Source: JARRLC01 sp050290865
GTDB taxonomy: Bacteria > Pseudomonadota > Alphaproteobacteria > Rhizobiales > Rhodomicrobiaceae
Assembly (NCBI GenBank): GCA_050290865.1
Contig: JBNKIW010000009.1
Location: 50,284-114,283, forward strand
Direction of reading: 5' to 3'
Length of the DNA: 64,000 nt
Below, one piece after another: positions 51,206 through 60,179 of this stretch. The translations under genes and the position numbers were made by a program. The notes beneath the pieces are model-generated. The model saw only the letters and a program-made list of their open reading frames with translations, ran no database searches and was not told the origin of the DNA. Every line of letters starts with the position of its first letter. Within the stretch, counting starts at the first letter, position 1.

Positions 51206-53782
51206 ATGCTTGGCAGAGCCTCGATGCGGCATCTTCTGACGCGATGCAAAAGCCTTCGCGCCGTGAGTTCTGCCGTGCTGGCTATGGCGTTGCAGGTGCC
51301 CGGTCGATGCATGGCGGCGCCGGTAACGCCGGGCGACCTGCCCACCCTCGTCAGCGGATGGCTGATTTTTTCGATCGCGGGCGGCCTCATCCTTGCGGCG
51401 GCGGGGGCTGCCTATCTCTTCCTGAGGGCCGCCGCACGCGCCCGGCTCACCGAGGCACGGGCGACGGAGGCGGTGGCGACGCTGCGCCAGGAGCTGGAGG
51501 TCGCCCAATCCATCGTCATGGCCGAACCGCAGGCGCTCGTCGCCTTCGAGGCTGACGGCAGTCCCCGGCTCGTCAACCACATGCTCGATGCCAAGCTGGG
51601 CGTTCCGGTGAAGCTGCGCCATCTGATGCGCTTCGCGTCATGGCTGGAGCGCGGCGCCGCCCTCTCGCTGGAAAACCGTCTGCGCGATCTGAAGTCGAGC
51701 GGACGGCCATTCGAGTTGACGCTGAAGACGCTCGCCGGTCCCGATATCGAGGCCGAGGGCCGCGCGTCCGGCACCGGCTATTATCTCAAATTCCGCGATC
51801 TTGTAGGACGCGGCATGGAGTTGGCGAACCTCATGCGGCAGCAGCGGGCGCTGAACGAGGAAATCGCCTCGCAGAAGGCGCTGCTCGATGCGCTGCCCAT
51901 GCCGGTCTGGTTTCGCGACGCGGCGGGCCAGCTCGTCTGGGTGAACCGTGCCTATGTCTCCGCCGTGGAGGCCGCCCGCGCGGACGATGTGGTCGAGCAC
52001 CAGCGCGAGCTTCTGGAGACCCGGCAGCGCCGTGCCGCGGAATCCGCGCTGGCGGCAGGCGAGACTTTCCGCAAACGCCTGCAGACGGTGGTTGCCGGTG
52101 AGCGCCGGACGTTCGATACCATCGTCGTGCCCGTCGGGCGGGCCAGCGCCGGCGCGGTGATCGACGTCGCTCCGCTGGAGACGGTGCAGGATACGCTTGC
52201 GCGCCAGATGGCCGCGCACAGCCGCACGCTGGACCGTGTGGCCACCGCCGTTGCGGTCTATGGCACCGATCAGCGTCTGAGTTTCTACAATCAGGCGTTC
52301 AAGTCGCTCTGGCAGCTCGACGCGGCGTGGCTCGACACGCGCCCCCAGCTTGGTGAAATGTTCGACCATCTGCGGCAGCGGAGGCTTCTGCCCGAGCAGG
52401 CCGATTACCGCAAATGGCGGGAGGAACAGCTCAAGGCGTTCGAGCATTCGGAGACGGTCGAAGACTGGTGGCACCTGCCGGACGGCCGTACCGTGCATGT
52501 GCTGACCGACCGCCGTCCGGACGGGGGTATCACCTCTCTGCTCGACGACGTGACCGAACGGCTCGCCCAGGAGAGCCGCTACAACGCCCTCATCAACGTG
52601 CAGCGCGAAACGCTCGATAATCTGCGCGAGGGCGTGGCGCTGTTCGGCTCGGACGGGCGGCTGAAGCTTTTCAACGCGGCCTTCGCCAGCATGTGGAAGC
52701 TCGATCCGCCCTTCCTGGAGCCCGGACCGCATATCGACGAGGTGAGCGCCGCCTGTCAGCCGTTTTCGGGCGATGGCGATCTGTGGGCCGAAGTGCATCG
52801 GGCCGTCACCGGCGTATTCGAGACGCGCGAAGCGTTCGACGGCACGGTCACGCGGCCCGACGACATCACCCTCGCTTATGCGGGCGTGCCGCTGCCCGAC
52901 GGCGGGACGGTGCTCACCTATATCGACATCAGCGACTCCAAGCGCGTCGAACTGGCCCTGATCGAGCGCAACGAGGCGCTGGAAGCCGCCGACAAGTTGA
53001 AGAACACGTTCCTGTCGCACGTTTCCTATGAATTGCGCACGCCGCTGACCAGCATCATCGGCTTCGCGGAAATGCTGGCCGAGCCGCCGATCGGGCCGCT
53101 CGTGGGCAAGCAGCGCGAATATCTGGACGACATCCGCATATCGAGCACCAAGCTCCTCGCCATCATCAACGACATTCTCGACCTCGCCGCCATCGACGCG
53201 GGCGGGATGGAACTGAAGATTGCGCCTGCGTCCGTCCATGCCATTGCCGAGCGGGCGGAACTCGGTGTGCGCGAGCGGCTGACGAAGGCGGGGGTCTCGC
53301 TGGATATCCAGATCGCGCCGGATCTCGACGTGGTCATGGCCGATCAGCAGCGCATGACCCAGGTCCTGTTCCATCTCCTGTCGAACGCCATCGGCTTCTC
53401 GCCCGACGGTTCGGTCATCACGCTGTCCTGCCGCAAGGCACGGAAAGAGGATGGCATGGTGGCTTTCGCGGTTCAGGACTGTGGCGTCGGTATCCCGGAG
53501 GAATATCAGGCGAGCGTATTCGGGCGTTTCGAGAGCCGGTCGCAGGGTGGCAAGCATCGTGGCGCGGGTCTGGGGCTGGCCATTGTCAAGAGCCTGGTCG
53601 AACTGCACGGCGGACAGATTCAACTGCGCTCGGCGCCGGGTGTGGGGACGACGGTGACGGTGCTGATCCCGCAAACGCCCCCGCGGCGCGGCGCGGGTAC
53701 GCCTCTGCCGCCAGTTCCCGTGGCTGACGCCGCGACGTCCGAGGATACGGCGACGCCGCCCAAGGCTGCGATGTTCGGTTGA
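51206..53782 (+). CDS. divL: DivL-type PAS sensor kinase with Tyr in place of the phospho-His
   Basis: An inner-membrane kinase homologue of 858 residues. Two hydrophobic segments lie near the N-terminus (second: GWLIFSIAGGLILAAAGAAY), followed by several PAS-like domains (for example ALLDALPMPVWFRDAAGQLV and VATAVAVYGTDQRLSFYNQA). The dimerisation helix reads FLSHVSYELRTPLTSIIGF. The usual SHELRTP His is Tyr (codon TAT at 53027-53029, residue 608), the defining feature of DivL. The ATPase domain keeps the N-box (LLSNAIGFSP) and DCGVGIPEEY and GAGLGLAIV loops. DivL regulates CtrA phosphorylation through CckA, and ctrA is 16 kb away. ATG 51206 has GGAGA upstream. Confidence 0.85.
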   Translation: MLGRASMRHLLTRCKSLRAVSSAVLAMALQVPGRCMAAPVTPGDLPTLVSGWLIFSIAGGLILAAAGAAYLFLRAAARARLTEARATEAVATLRQELEVAQSIVMAEPQALVAFEADGSPRLVNHMLDAKLGVPVKLRHLMRFASWLERGAALSLENRLRDLKSSGRPFELTLKTLAGPDIEAEGRASGTGYYLKFRDLVGRGMELANLMRQQRALNEEIASQKALLDALPMPVWFRDAAGQLVWVNRAYVSAVEAARADDVVEHQRELLETRQRRAAESALAAGETFRKRLQTVVAGERRTFDTIVVPVGRASAGAVIDVAPLETVQDTLARQMAAHSRTLDRVATAVAVYGTDQRLSFYNQAFKSLWQLDAAWLDTRPQLGEMFDHLRQRRLLPEQADYRKWREEQLKAFEHSETVEDWWHLPDGRTVHVLTDRRPDGGITSLLDDVTERLAQESRYNALINVQRETLDNLREGVALFGSDGRLKLFNAAFASMWKLDPPFLEPGPHIDEVSAACQPFSGDGDLWAEVHRAVTGVFETREAFDGTVTRPDDITLAYAGVPLPDGGTVLTYIDISDSKRVELALIERNEALEAADKLKNTFLSHVSYELRTPLTSIIGFAEMLAEPPIGPLVGKQREYLDDIRISSTKLLAIINDILDLAAIDAGGMELKIAPASVHAIAERAELGVRERLTKAGVSLDIQIAPDLDVVMADQQRMTQVLFHLLSNAIGFSPDGSVITLSCRKARKEDGMVAFAVQDCGVGIPEEYQASVFGRFESRSQGGKHRGAGLGLAIVKSLVELHGGQIQLRSAPGVGTTVTVLIPQTPPRRGAGTPLPPVPVADAATSEDTATPPKAAMFG

Positions 53783-54139
53783 GGCGCCATCATGCGGCGC
53801 GGGACGGCGTCACCGCTGCCGCCGTCCCAATTCCAGAGGAAAAACATCGCCGCTGGGAGCGCCGTCTCTTGCCTCTTGCGAGCCGCTCAACCGCAGAGCA
53901 GCCCGGCCTGTGTGGAAGACAGGCTGATCGACAGGGCCGGATAGGAACCTGCCCCGATTTGTGAGATTATCCCACACTTCGCCACGTCACACCCCTACTT
54001 TCGCTCATGCAGCGCATAAACCCGAGCGCACTGTTGTTGTTGTGCGGCGGCCGTTGTTCTACGCTTTTGCCGGGCGAGGGGAGATGGGACGGCGCAGGAA
54101 GCCGCAACCCTCGCTCCTCGGGCAACAGAGGGCGAGGGC
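53783..54139. other. Gap after divL with a strong hairpin
   Basis: A 357-base interval without a gene. GGGACGGCG (53801-53809) pairs perfectly with CGCCGTCCC (53820-53828) across a 10-base loop, 18 bases past the divL stop. No T-run follows, so it may be a Rho-assisted end or mRNA stabiliser. The rest presumably holds the promoter of the hybrid kinase gene; none was recognised. Confidence 0.45.
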
Positions 54140-57100
54140 GTGCCCTATTGGTCAGTGCTGGCCGCCTCGGCGGCCTATGTGGGCGTACTTTTCATCATCG
54201 CGTGGTGGGGGGACCGCCGGGCGGGAAACGGTCCCCTCTTCCGCGTCGACTCCCGGCTCGCGGCGCTGGCCTACGCCATGACGCTGGCCATCTACAACAC
54301 GAGTTGGAGCTTCTACGGTTCCGTAGGCCGGGCGGCGGCGGCCGGCTACGAGTTTCTCCCGATCTATATCGGTCCGGCGATCCTGCTCATTTTCGGACAG
54401 CCCATCTACGCGAAGGTGCTGGCCATCGCCAAGGCGCAGAACGCCACCTCGATCTCCGATTTCATCGGCGCGCGCTATGGCAAGAGCCGGCTCGTCGCTG
54501 CCGTGGTCACGCTTCTGGCGCTGGTGGGCGTCCTGCCCTACATCGCGCTGCAACTCCGCGCCGTCGGCGTGAGTTTCGACGTGCTCACCGAGCGCGCCAG
54601 CGCCGCCACCGAGACGGGCGCGCCGTTCTGGCAGAACACCTCCTTCGCCGTGGCCATCACCATGGCGGTGTTCACCATCGTCTTCGGCGTGCGGCACATC
54701 CATGCCAGCGAGCACCATCGCGGCCTGATGCTGGCGATTGCCTTCGAAAGCTTCGTGAAGCTGACCGCATTCGCCGTCATGGGGCTGTTCATCGTCTATG
54801 GCATGTTCGATGGTTTCGGCGACCTGCTGGCGCGCACCTATCTCGATCCGTCGCTGCGCGACCTGACCGCCGTCGAGCCGCTGCATGTCGGCTGGTACAC
54901 GGTGAGCGCTATCTCCGTCATCTGCTTCCTCTGCCTGCCGCAGATGTTCCACGTCACGGCGGTCGAGAACGAGAACCCGGCGCACACACGCTCGGCGGCC
55001 TGGCTCTATCCGGCCTATCTCTTCACGCTCAGCATCTTCATGGTGCCGGTCGCCGTGGCCGGGCTGACCACGTTCCAGGGCGCCGTCAATCCCGACACCT
55101 TCGTCATCAACCTCCCGATCTCCGCGGGCGCGGAAGGCATCAGCCTGATTACATTCCTCGGCGGGTTCTCGGCGGCGACCGGCATGGTCATCGTCGCCGT
55201 GGTGTCGCTTGCCACCATGATCTGCAACGACGTCGTCATGCCGGTGCTCTTGAACTCGCGCCGTCTGGCCGTGCGCGGCAACGCGCGGGATGTGTCGCGG
55301 ATGCTGCTCCTGGTGCGCCGCGTCGCGGTGATCGTCATTCTGCTGCTTGCTTATCTGATGCACCGCACGATTGGCCGGAGCTATCCGCTGACCGAATTCG
55401 GCCTCATCTCCTTCGTGGCTGTGGCGCAGTTCGGCCCGGCGTTTTTCGGCGGCCTTTACTGGCGGCGCGCGGGGCGGCGTGCGGCGCTCGGCGGCATGGC
55501 GGCGGGCACCGCGGTCTGGGCCTATACGCTGCTTCTGCCCGCGGCCAGACAGTTCATGCCGACGCTCGGCTCGCTCGTGCAGGACGGACCGGCGGGGATC
55601 GCCTGGCTGAAGCCTCTGGCACTGTTCGGCCTCACCGGTCTGGACCAGATTTCACATGCGACGGTGTGGAGCCTCCTGGCGAACAGCGCCGTCTTCTTCG
55701 TGGTCTCGCTTCTCAGCCGACAATCCGCGGTGGAACGGGCGCAGGCCGCGGCCTTCGTGCACGGCGGCGGCGTCTCGGCGGCGCCTGCGCGATCCTGGCG
55801 CGCCATCACCAGCCTGGCGGACCTGCGCGACATCGCCGCGCGCTTTGTCGGTCCGGAGCGGGCCGGGACGGCGTTCACCGCTTATCACGCCGATATCGGC
55901 CTTCCCGACACCCCGCCCGCGCATGACAAATGGAGCCCCGCCGACCTCGACGCCGTGCGCTTCACCGAAAACCTCATCGCCGGGTCGATCGGCGCGGCCT
56001 CGGCGCGCATCGTCATGGCCGCGGCGCTGGAAAGCGGGTCGCTCTCGCGAGGCGCCGCCATGGCCATGCTGGACGACGCCACGGAGGCGCTGCGGTTCAA
56101 TCGCACATTGTTGCAGGCGACGCTGGAAAATGTCGGCCAGGGCATTCTGGTGGTCGATGCCGGATTCCGCATCGCGGCCTGGAACGGGCGCTTTCTCGAA
56201 CTGCTCGAAATGCCGGAGGATCTCGTCCGTGTCGGCCTGCCGCTGGGCGAGTTGATCAGCTTCAATCAGGCGCGCGGCGAGTATGGCGCCGACGATCTCC
56301 AGGCGCTGATCGTCAACCGCGATATCGAGGCGCAGGAGTGGCCCTATACCTATGAGCGCCGCCGCCCCGACAGCTCCGTCCTGGAGATCACCTATAACCG
56401 TATGCCGGAAGGCGGATTCGTCGCCACCTTCAAGGACGTGACCGACCGCCACCGCGCCGCGCAGGCTCTTCGCAACGCCAATGAGACGCTGGAACGCCGC
56501 GTCGGGGAGCGCACCGAGGCGCTGGCGCGCGCCAAGGCCGAGGCCGAGCGGGCGAATGCGCATAAGACGCGGTTTCTGGCCGCCGCCAGCCACGACCTGA
56601 TGCAGCCGCTGACCGCGGCGCGCCTGTTCATCTCCGCGCTGGAGGAGAAGCTGCGCGCCGCTAAGCTGAAGTCCGGCAATTCCGTGGCCGTCACCGAGTG
56701 GGGATTGGCCGACAACGCCGCAACCTCGCTGCGCTTCGCCGAGCATTTGCTCGACGGTCTTCTCGACATCTCCCAGCTCGACACCGGCGTGGTGCGTCCG
56801 GACGTGCAGGACTTCGCCATCGACACCCTGCTGGCCCGCCTGACGGTGGAGTTCTCCGCCCTCGCCGCCGAACACGGCCTTCGCCTCCGGGTCGTGGCGA
56901 GCGGGCAGCATGTGCGCTCCGACCCGCAGCTTCTGCGCCGTGTTCTGCAAAATTACCTGTCGAACGCCATCCGCTACACGCCGCCGGGCGGGCGCATTCT
57001 GATGGGCTGCAGGCGGCGCGGCGCTGTGTTGCGCGTTCTTGTCTGCGATACCGGCGTCGGCATCCCCGAAGACAAGCAGCAGGAAGTGTTCCAGGAATTC

Positions 57101-57736
57101 CAGCGGCTCGACGCCGATGACGGCGCCAGGGATCGTGGCCTCGGACTGGGCCTGGCCATCGTCGATCGCATCGCGCGCCTGCTCGGGCATGAGATCGCGC
57201 TCTTCTCCGTGCCCGGACGCGGGACGGGCGTGGGCATCGACCTGCCGCTGGCGCCGCGCCGGGCGGTGCGGGCCATGCCGCGTGCCGACCGCCCTGCAGA
57301 ACCGGACAGCGCCGGGCGCCTCATCCTGTGCATCGACAACGAGACGGCGATCCTCAAAGCCCTGGAGGCGATCCTGGAGCAGTGGGGCTACCGCGTTGTG
57401 ACGGCGCGCGACACCGGGACGGCGCTCGCCGCGCTGGGTGGCGCGGTTCCCGATCTGGTGCTCGTCGACTACCATCTGGATGCGCCGCTCACCGGCACGG
57501 GCGTGCTCGACCGGCTGCGCGGGGCTTGGCAGCGGGAGGTGGATGCACTCATCGTCACCGCCGATCGCGGCGCCGGCGTCCTCGAAGAGGCAGATTCCCG
57601 CGGCTGCCGCGTGCTGTACAAACCGGTGAAACCGGCGTCGCTGCGGCGGTTCCTGACGGCGGCGGCGCTGCGCAATGCTGCGAGCGGTGAGGGGAGGACC
57701 ACAATGGCGGGGCATGGCAATGGAGTTGGCGCATGA
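54140..57736 (+). CDS. Symporter-fused hybrid sensor histidine kinase, CrbS-like
   Basis: A 1198-residue multidomain sensor. Residues ~1-510 form a sodium:solute-symporter (SLC5) domain with about 13 helices (NTSWSFYGSVGRAAAAGYEF, ISDFIGARYGKSRLVAAVVT). A linker region, probably STAC-like, and a PAS domain near LENVGQGILVVDAGFRIAAW follow, then a coiled coil. The kinase core has AAASHDLMQPLTAARLFISA with the phospho-His, VLQNYLSNAIRYTPPGG and DTGVGIPEDK. A C-terminal receiver carries Asp in LVLVDYHLDAP. This order matches CrbS/MxtR kinases that, with a LuxR-type partner, control acetate use; the next gene encodes such a partner, overlapping by 4 bases. The GTG start at 54140 follows a purine-rich tract. 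Confidence 0.88.
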   Translation: MPYWSVLAASAAYVGVLFIIAWWGDRRAGNGPLFRVDSRLAALAYAMTLAIYNTSWSFYGSVGRAAAAGYEFLPIYIGPAILLIFGQPIYAKVLAIAKAQNATSISDFIGARYGKSRLVAAVVTLLALVGVLPYIALQLRAVGVSFDVLTERASAATETGAPFWQNTSFAVAITMAVFTIVFGVRHIHASEHHRGLMLAIAFESFVKLTAFAVMGLFIVYGMFDGFGDLLARTYLDPSLRDLTAVEPLHVGWYTVSAISVICFLCLPQMFHVTAVENENPAHTRSAAWLYPAYLFTLSIFMVPVAVAGLTTFQGAVNPDTFVINLPISAGAEGISLITFLGGFSAATGMVIVAVVSLATMICNDVVMPVLLNSRRLAVRGNARDVSRMLLLVRRVAVIVILLLAYLMHRTIGRSYPLTEFGLISFVAVAQFGPAFFGGLYWRRAGRRAALGGMAAGTAVWAYTLLLPAARQFMPTLGSLVQDGPAGIAWLKPLALFGLTGLDQISHATVWSLLANSAVFFVVSLLSRQSAVERAQAAAFVHGGGVSAAPARSWRAITSLADLRDIAARFVGPERAGTAFTAYHADIGLPDTPPAHDKWSPADLDAVRFTENLIAGSIGAASARIVMAAALESGSLSRGAAMAMLDDATEALRFNRTLLQATLENVGQGILVVDAGFRIAAWNGRFLELLEMPEDLVRVGLPLGELISFNQARGEYGADDLQALIVNRDIEAQEWPYTYERRRPDSSVLEITYNRMPEGGFVATFKDVTDRHRAAQALRNANETLERRVGERTEALARAKAEAERANAHKTRFLAAASHDLMQPLTAARLFISALEEKLRAAKLKSGNSVAVTEWGLADNAATSLRFAEHLLDGLLDISQLDTGVVRPDVQDFAIDTLLARLTVEFSALAAEHGLRLRVVASGQHVRSDPQLLRRVLQNYLSNAIRYTPPGGRILMGCRRRGAVLRVLVCDTGVGIPEDKQQEVFQEFQRLDADDGARDRGLGLGLAIVDRIARLLGHEIALFSVPGRGTGVGIDLPLAPRRAVRAMPRADRPAEPDSAGRLILCIDNETAILKALEAILEQWGYRVVTARDTGTALAALGGAVPDLVLVDYHLDAPLTGTGVLDRLRGAWQREVDALIVTADRGAGVLEEADSRGCRVLYKPVKPASLRRFLTAAALRNAASGEGRTTMAGHGNGVGA

Positions 57737-58401
57737 GCGATGTCCGTATCGTCGTCGGTGACGACCACCCGCTGGTGCAGGCGGCGCTCGCCAATGTCCT
57801 TGCCGAGATCTCGCCCGAGGTGGAAATCGTCGCCTGCTACACGCTCGACGCCGTTATGGAAGCAGTGGCGGCTGCTCCCGCCGATATCGATCTGGTGCTC
57901 CTGGATCTCAACATGCCGGGCACGCATGGCTTTGCCGGATTGTTCCTGATGCAGGCGCAGCACCCGACGGTCCCCGTCGCCATTCTGTCGGCGCAGGCGG
58001 ACGCGGCGACGATCCGGCGTGCCATGACCTTCGGCGCCTCGGGCTATGTGCCGAAATCGCTGAGCCTGCCGGACATGGCGGCGGCCATTGTCGCCATTCT
58101 CGCGGGTGAGCGCTGGACGCCGCCGGACATCGCGGGACTGGCGGGCGGGGGCGAGGGGGACGACGACCTGGAGCTGGCCCGGCGCTTCTCCTCGCTGTCA
58201 CCCCAGCAGATACGAATCCTGGCGCTGATCGTGGCGGGCAAGCTCAACAAGCAGATTGCGGGCGAGTTGAACGTCTCCGAGCAGACGATCAAGATCCACG
58301 TCTCCACGATCTTGCGCAAACTGCAGGTCGTGACGCGCACGCAGGCAGCCGTGCTGGCGAGCAGGCTGGCGCCGCAGATCTGTACGCCCGAAGGGGGATG
58401 A
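57733..58401 (+). CDS. LuxR/NarL-type response regulator, CrbR-like
   Basis: A 222-residue response regulator. The receiver has the acidic pair in VVGDDHPLVQAAL, phospho-acceptor Asp58 in IDLVLLDLNMPG and the Lys in GASGYVPKSLSL. The C-terminal LuxR helix-turn-helix is LSPQQIRILALIVAGKLNKQ followed by IAGELNVSEQTIKIHVSTIL. Its ATG overlaps the hybrid kinase stop (ATGA), so the two are almost certainly partners. In known CrbS/CrbR (MxtR/ErdR) systems the regulator activates acetyl-CoA synthetase genes; here the target could be acetate or another C1/C2 switch. Confidence 0.9.
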   Translation: MSDVRIVVGDDHPLVQAALANVLAEISPEVEIVACYTLDAVMEAVAAAPADIDLVLLDLNMPGTHGFAGLFLMQAQHPTVPVAILSAQADAATIRRAMTFGASGYVPKSLSLPDMAAAIVAILAGERWTPPDIAGLAGGGEGDDDLELARRFSSLSPQQIRILALIVAGKLNKQIAGELNVSEQTIKIHVSTILRKLQVVTRTQAAVLASRLAPQICTPEGG

Positions 58402-58454
58402 AAGCCGGCCGGCGTCTCCGGGGCGGGACCCGGCGCCCTGGCAGATCGCCGCCG

Positions 58455-58988
58455 TCAGGCCATCTGGTGACGCAGCGCGCGCTTCACCCGCTCCACCGAA
58501 AGCCGCTCACTGGCATCGGGCCGGCCGTTCGCCGCCGCGACGGCTTCCAGCATCTCGATCAATTGCTCCCTCTCCTGCGCTCCGCAGGTCTTCTCGATGA
58601 CCGGCAGGAGGCGCCGCACGCAGGTGTCCACCTCGGCGACATCGCGCACGGCCCAGCGGGCATGCGCCAGCAGCTCCTCGGCGGCGGCGAGGCTCGCTCC
58701 GAATTTCTCGTGCATCTCCCTGACGATGACGGACTGTTCGGCTTCGGTGATGGCGCCGTCGGCCAGCGCGAGCGCGGTCATGATCGCAGCCGCGGCGAGG
58801 CGCGGGTCGTCGATCGTCTGCAGGGGATCATTGGCCAGTTTCTTCTGCCACTCGCGGCGGCGGAAAAGACCCTGCATCTCGCCCGCTGTCTCCGCCAGAT
58901 CGCGCGCCGCGCCGGATGCCTGATTGAGGCGCCAGAGGATCATTCCCAACGCGCCGAGAACCGCGAGCAGTCCGAGAAGGAACGGCAT
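58455..58988 (-). CDS. Membrane-anchored TerB-like protein
   Basis: A 177-residue protein with one N-terminal membrane helix (MPFLLGLLAVLGALGMILWR) and a cytoplasmic helical TerB/DjlA-type domain. The core motif AAAAIMTALALADGAITEAE resembles the DGxIxxxE acidic pair of tellurite-resistance TerB proteins. No DnaJ domain is attached and no other ter genes are near. The frame is open to 59207, but ATG 58988 gives the membrane helix directly at the N-terminus. Function is unknown. Confidence 0.7.
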   Translation of the reverse strand: MPFLLGLLAVLGALGMILWRLNQASGAARDLAETAGEMQGLFRRREWQKKLANDPLQTIDDPRLAAAAIMTALALADGAITEAEQSVIVREMHEKFGASLAAAEELLAHARWAVRDVAEVDTCVRRLLPVIEKTCGAQEREQLIEMLEAVAAANGRPDASERLSVERVKRALRHQMA

Positions 58989-59198
58989 GGGCTGTACTCC
59001 TTGAAGTGTACGCCTGTCGCTCATGGGTAAGGATTGTGGCCAATCGTGGGCGCCGGTCGGGTTTATCAGCGTGCGTGCGGCGTTCGCTTCCGTGTGGCGA
59101 TCTTCGGGATCGGGATCAACCATCGGTGACTGCGGAAATCCGCGGATCAGCCCCCGTCGCAGTTGACGCGGGCGGCGTGGAGTGGTCTGGTTGCGCGC

Positions 59199-59792
59199 AT
59201 GGAACAAGCCGTCCGCCGCTCCCAGCCGCTGAGCCTGCCGAATCTGCTGACCTATGCCCGCCTCGTGGCGGTGCCGCTGGTCGCGGTGGTTCTGTTCTTC
59301 TTTCGCGGCGAAACGGCGAACTGGCTGGTGCTCGGCATCTTCATCGTAGCGGGTGTTACCGACTTCCTCGACGGGTATCTGGCGCGCGCCTGGCAGCAGC
59401 AGTCGCCCCTGGGCCGCATGCTCGACCCGATCGCCGACAAGCTGCTGGTCGGCGCGGTGCTGCTCATGCTGGTTGCGGATCAGACGATTTCCGGCTGGTC
59501 ACTCTGGGCTGCGCTCATTATCCTGTCGCGCGAGATCCTGGTGTCGGGCTTGCGCGAGTTCCTTGCCGAACTCAACGCCACGGTGGCCGTCAGCCGCCTT
59601 GCAAAATGGAAGACCACGCTGCAGATGGTCGCGCTGTGCTTCCTGCTCGCCGGGCGGGGCGGCGAGGATATCTGCGGATGCGCGGCGGTCCCGACGGGGC
59701 TGGTCCTGTTATGGTTCGCGGCGCTTCTGACGCTCTATACCGGCTTCGACTACTTCCGCGCCGGATTGAAATATGTGATCTACGAGCACTGA
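59199..59792 (+). CDS. pgsA: CDP-diacylglycerol--glycerol-3-phosphate 3-phosphatidyltransferase
   Basis: PgsA makes phosphatidylglycerol phosphate in the inner membrane. The 197-residue protein begins SLPNLLTYARLVAVPLVAVV and has the CDP-alcohol phosphotransferase motif DGYLARAWQQQSPLGRMLDP followed by IADK, giving the D-G-x2-A-R-x8-G-x3-D-x3-D pattern. Four or five further helices follow. ATG 59199 (MEQAVRRSQPLSL) is preferred over GTG-type starts near 59163. moaD begins one base after its stop, a pairing frequent in alphaproteobacteria. Confidence 0.94.
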   Translation: MEQAVRRSQPLSLPNLLTYARLVAVPLVAVVLFFFRGETANWLVLGIFIVAGVTDFLDGYLARAWQQQSPLGRMLDPIADKLLVGAVLLMLVADQTISGWSLWAALIILSREILVSGLREFLAELNATVAVSRLAKWKTTLQMVALCFLLAGRGGEDICGCAAVPTGLVLLWFAALLTLYTGFDYFRAGLKYVIYEH

Positions 59793-59793
59793 T

Positions 59794-60051
59794 ATGGCTG
59801 TGAAACTCTTCTATTTTGCCTGGGTGCGCGAGAAGATAGGGCTGGCGCAGGAAACGGTGGACCTGCCGCCCGAGGCGGAGACCGTCGGCGATCTCATTCG
59901 CTGGCTGACGGAGCGCGGCCCCGAATATGCCGCCGCTTTCGAACGCCCCGCCGTGATCCGCGCCGCTGTCGACCAGACCCATGTCCGCCACGACGCTCCC
60001 CTTGCGGGCGCGCGTGAGATCGCCTTCTTCCCTCCGGTCACGGGCGGTTGA
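59794..60051 (+). CDS. moaD: Molybdopterin synthase small subunit
   Basis: MoaD is the ubiquitin-like sulfur carrier of molybdopterin synthase. The 85 residues have the beta-grasp fold start VKLFYFAWVREKIGLAQETV and end in the required PPVTGG, whose terminal Gly is thiocarboxylated. The MoaE partner is often next but is not seen here: a 128-base gap and glyS follow. Molybdenum cofactor would serve, for example, formate dehydrogenase in C1 oxidation. Confidence 0.93.
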   Translation: MAVKLFYFAWVREKIGLAQETVDLPPEAETVGDLIRWLTERGPEYAAAFERPAVIRAAVDQTHVRHDAPLAGAREIAFFPPVTGG

Positions 60052-60179
60052 AAGCCGCAACCTTGGGCCATTTTTTCGTTTCGCGCCGGGGTGTCCACCT
60101 GTATGGCATGGGGACGGATTCGCGTTGAAATGAGGCGAAGCCGCCTGCGCCCCATCTCTTTCTTCAATGGACGTTTGTG

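Noticed and set aside
51638..53674. 678-codon minus-strand frame across divL
   Set aside because: GC-driven antisense frame; the plus strand encodes clear PAS and kinase motifs. Similar shadows over nifA (47793-49484 plus), the hybrid kinase (55652-57715 minus) and glyS (59811-61472 minus) were also discarded.
54007..55926. 639-codon frame overlapping the symporter half of the hybrid kinase on the same strand
   Set aside because: Out-of-frame translation of a GC-rich gene; the 54140 frame has clear SLC5 and kinase motifs.
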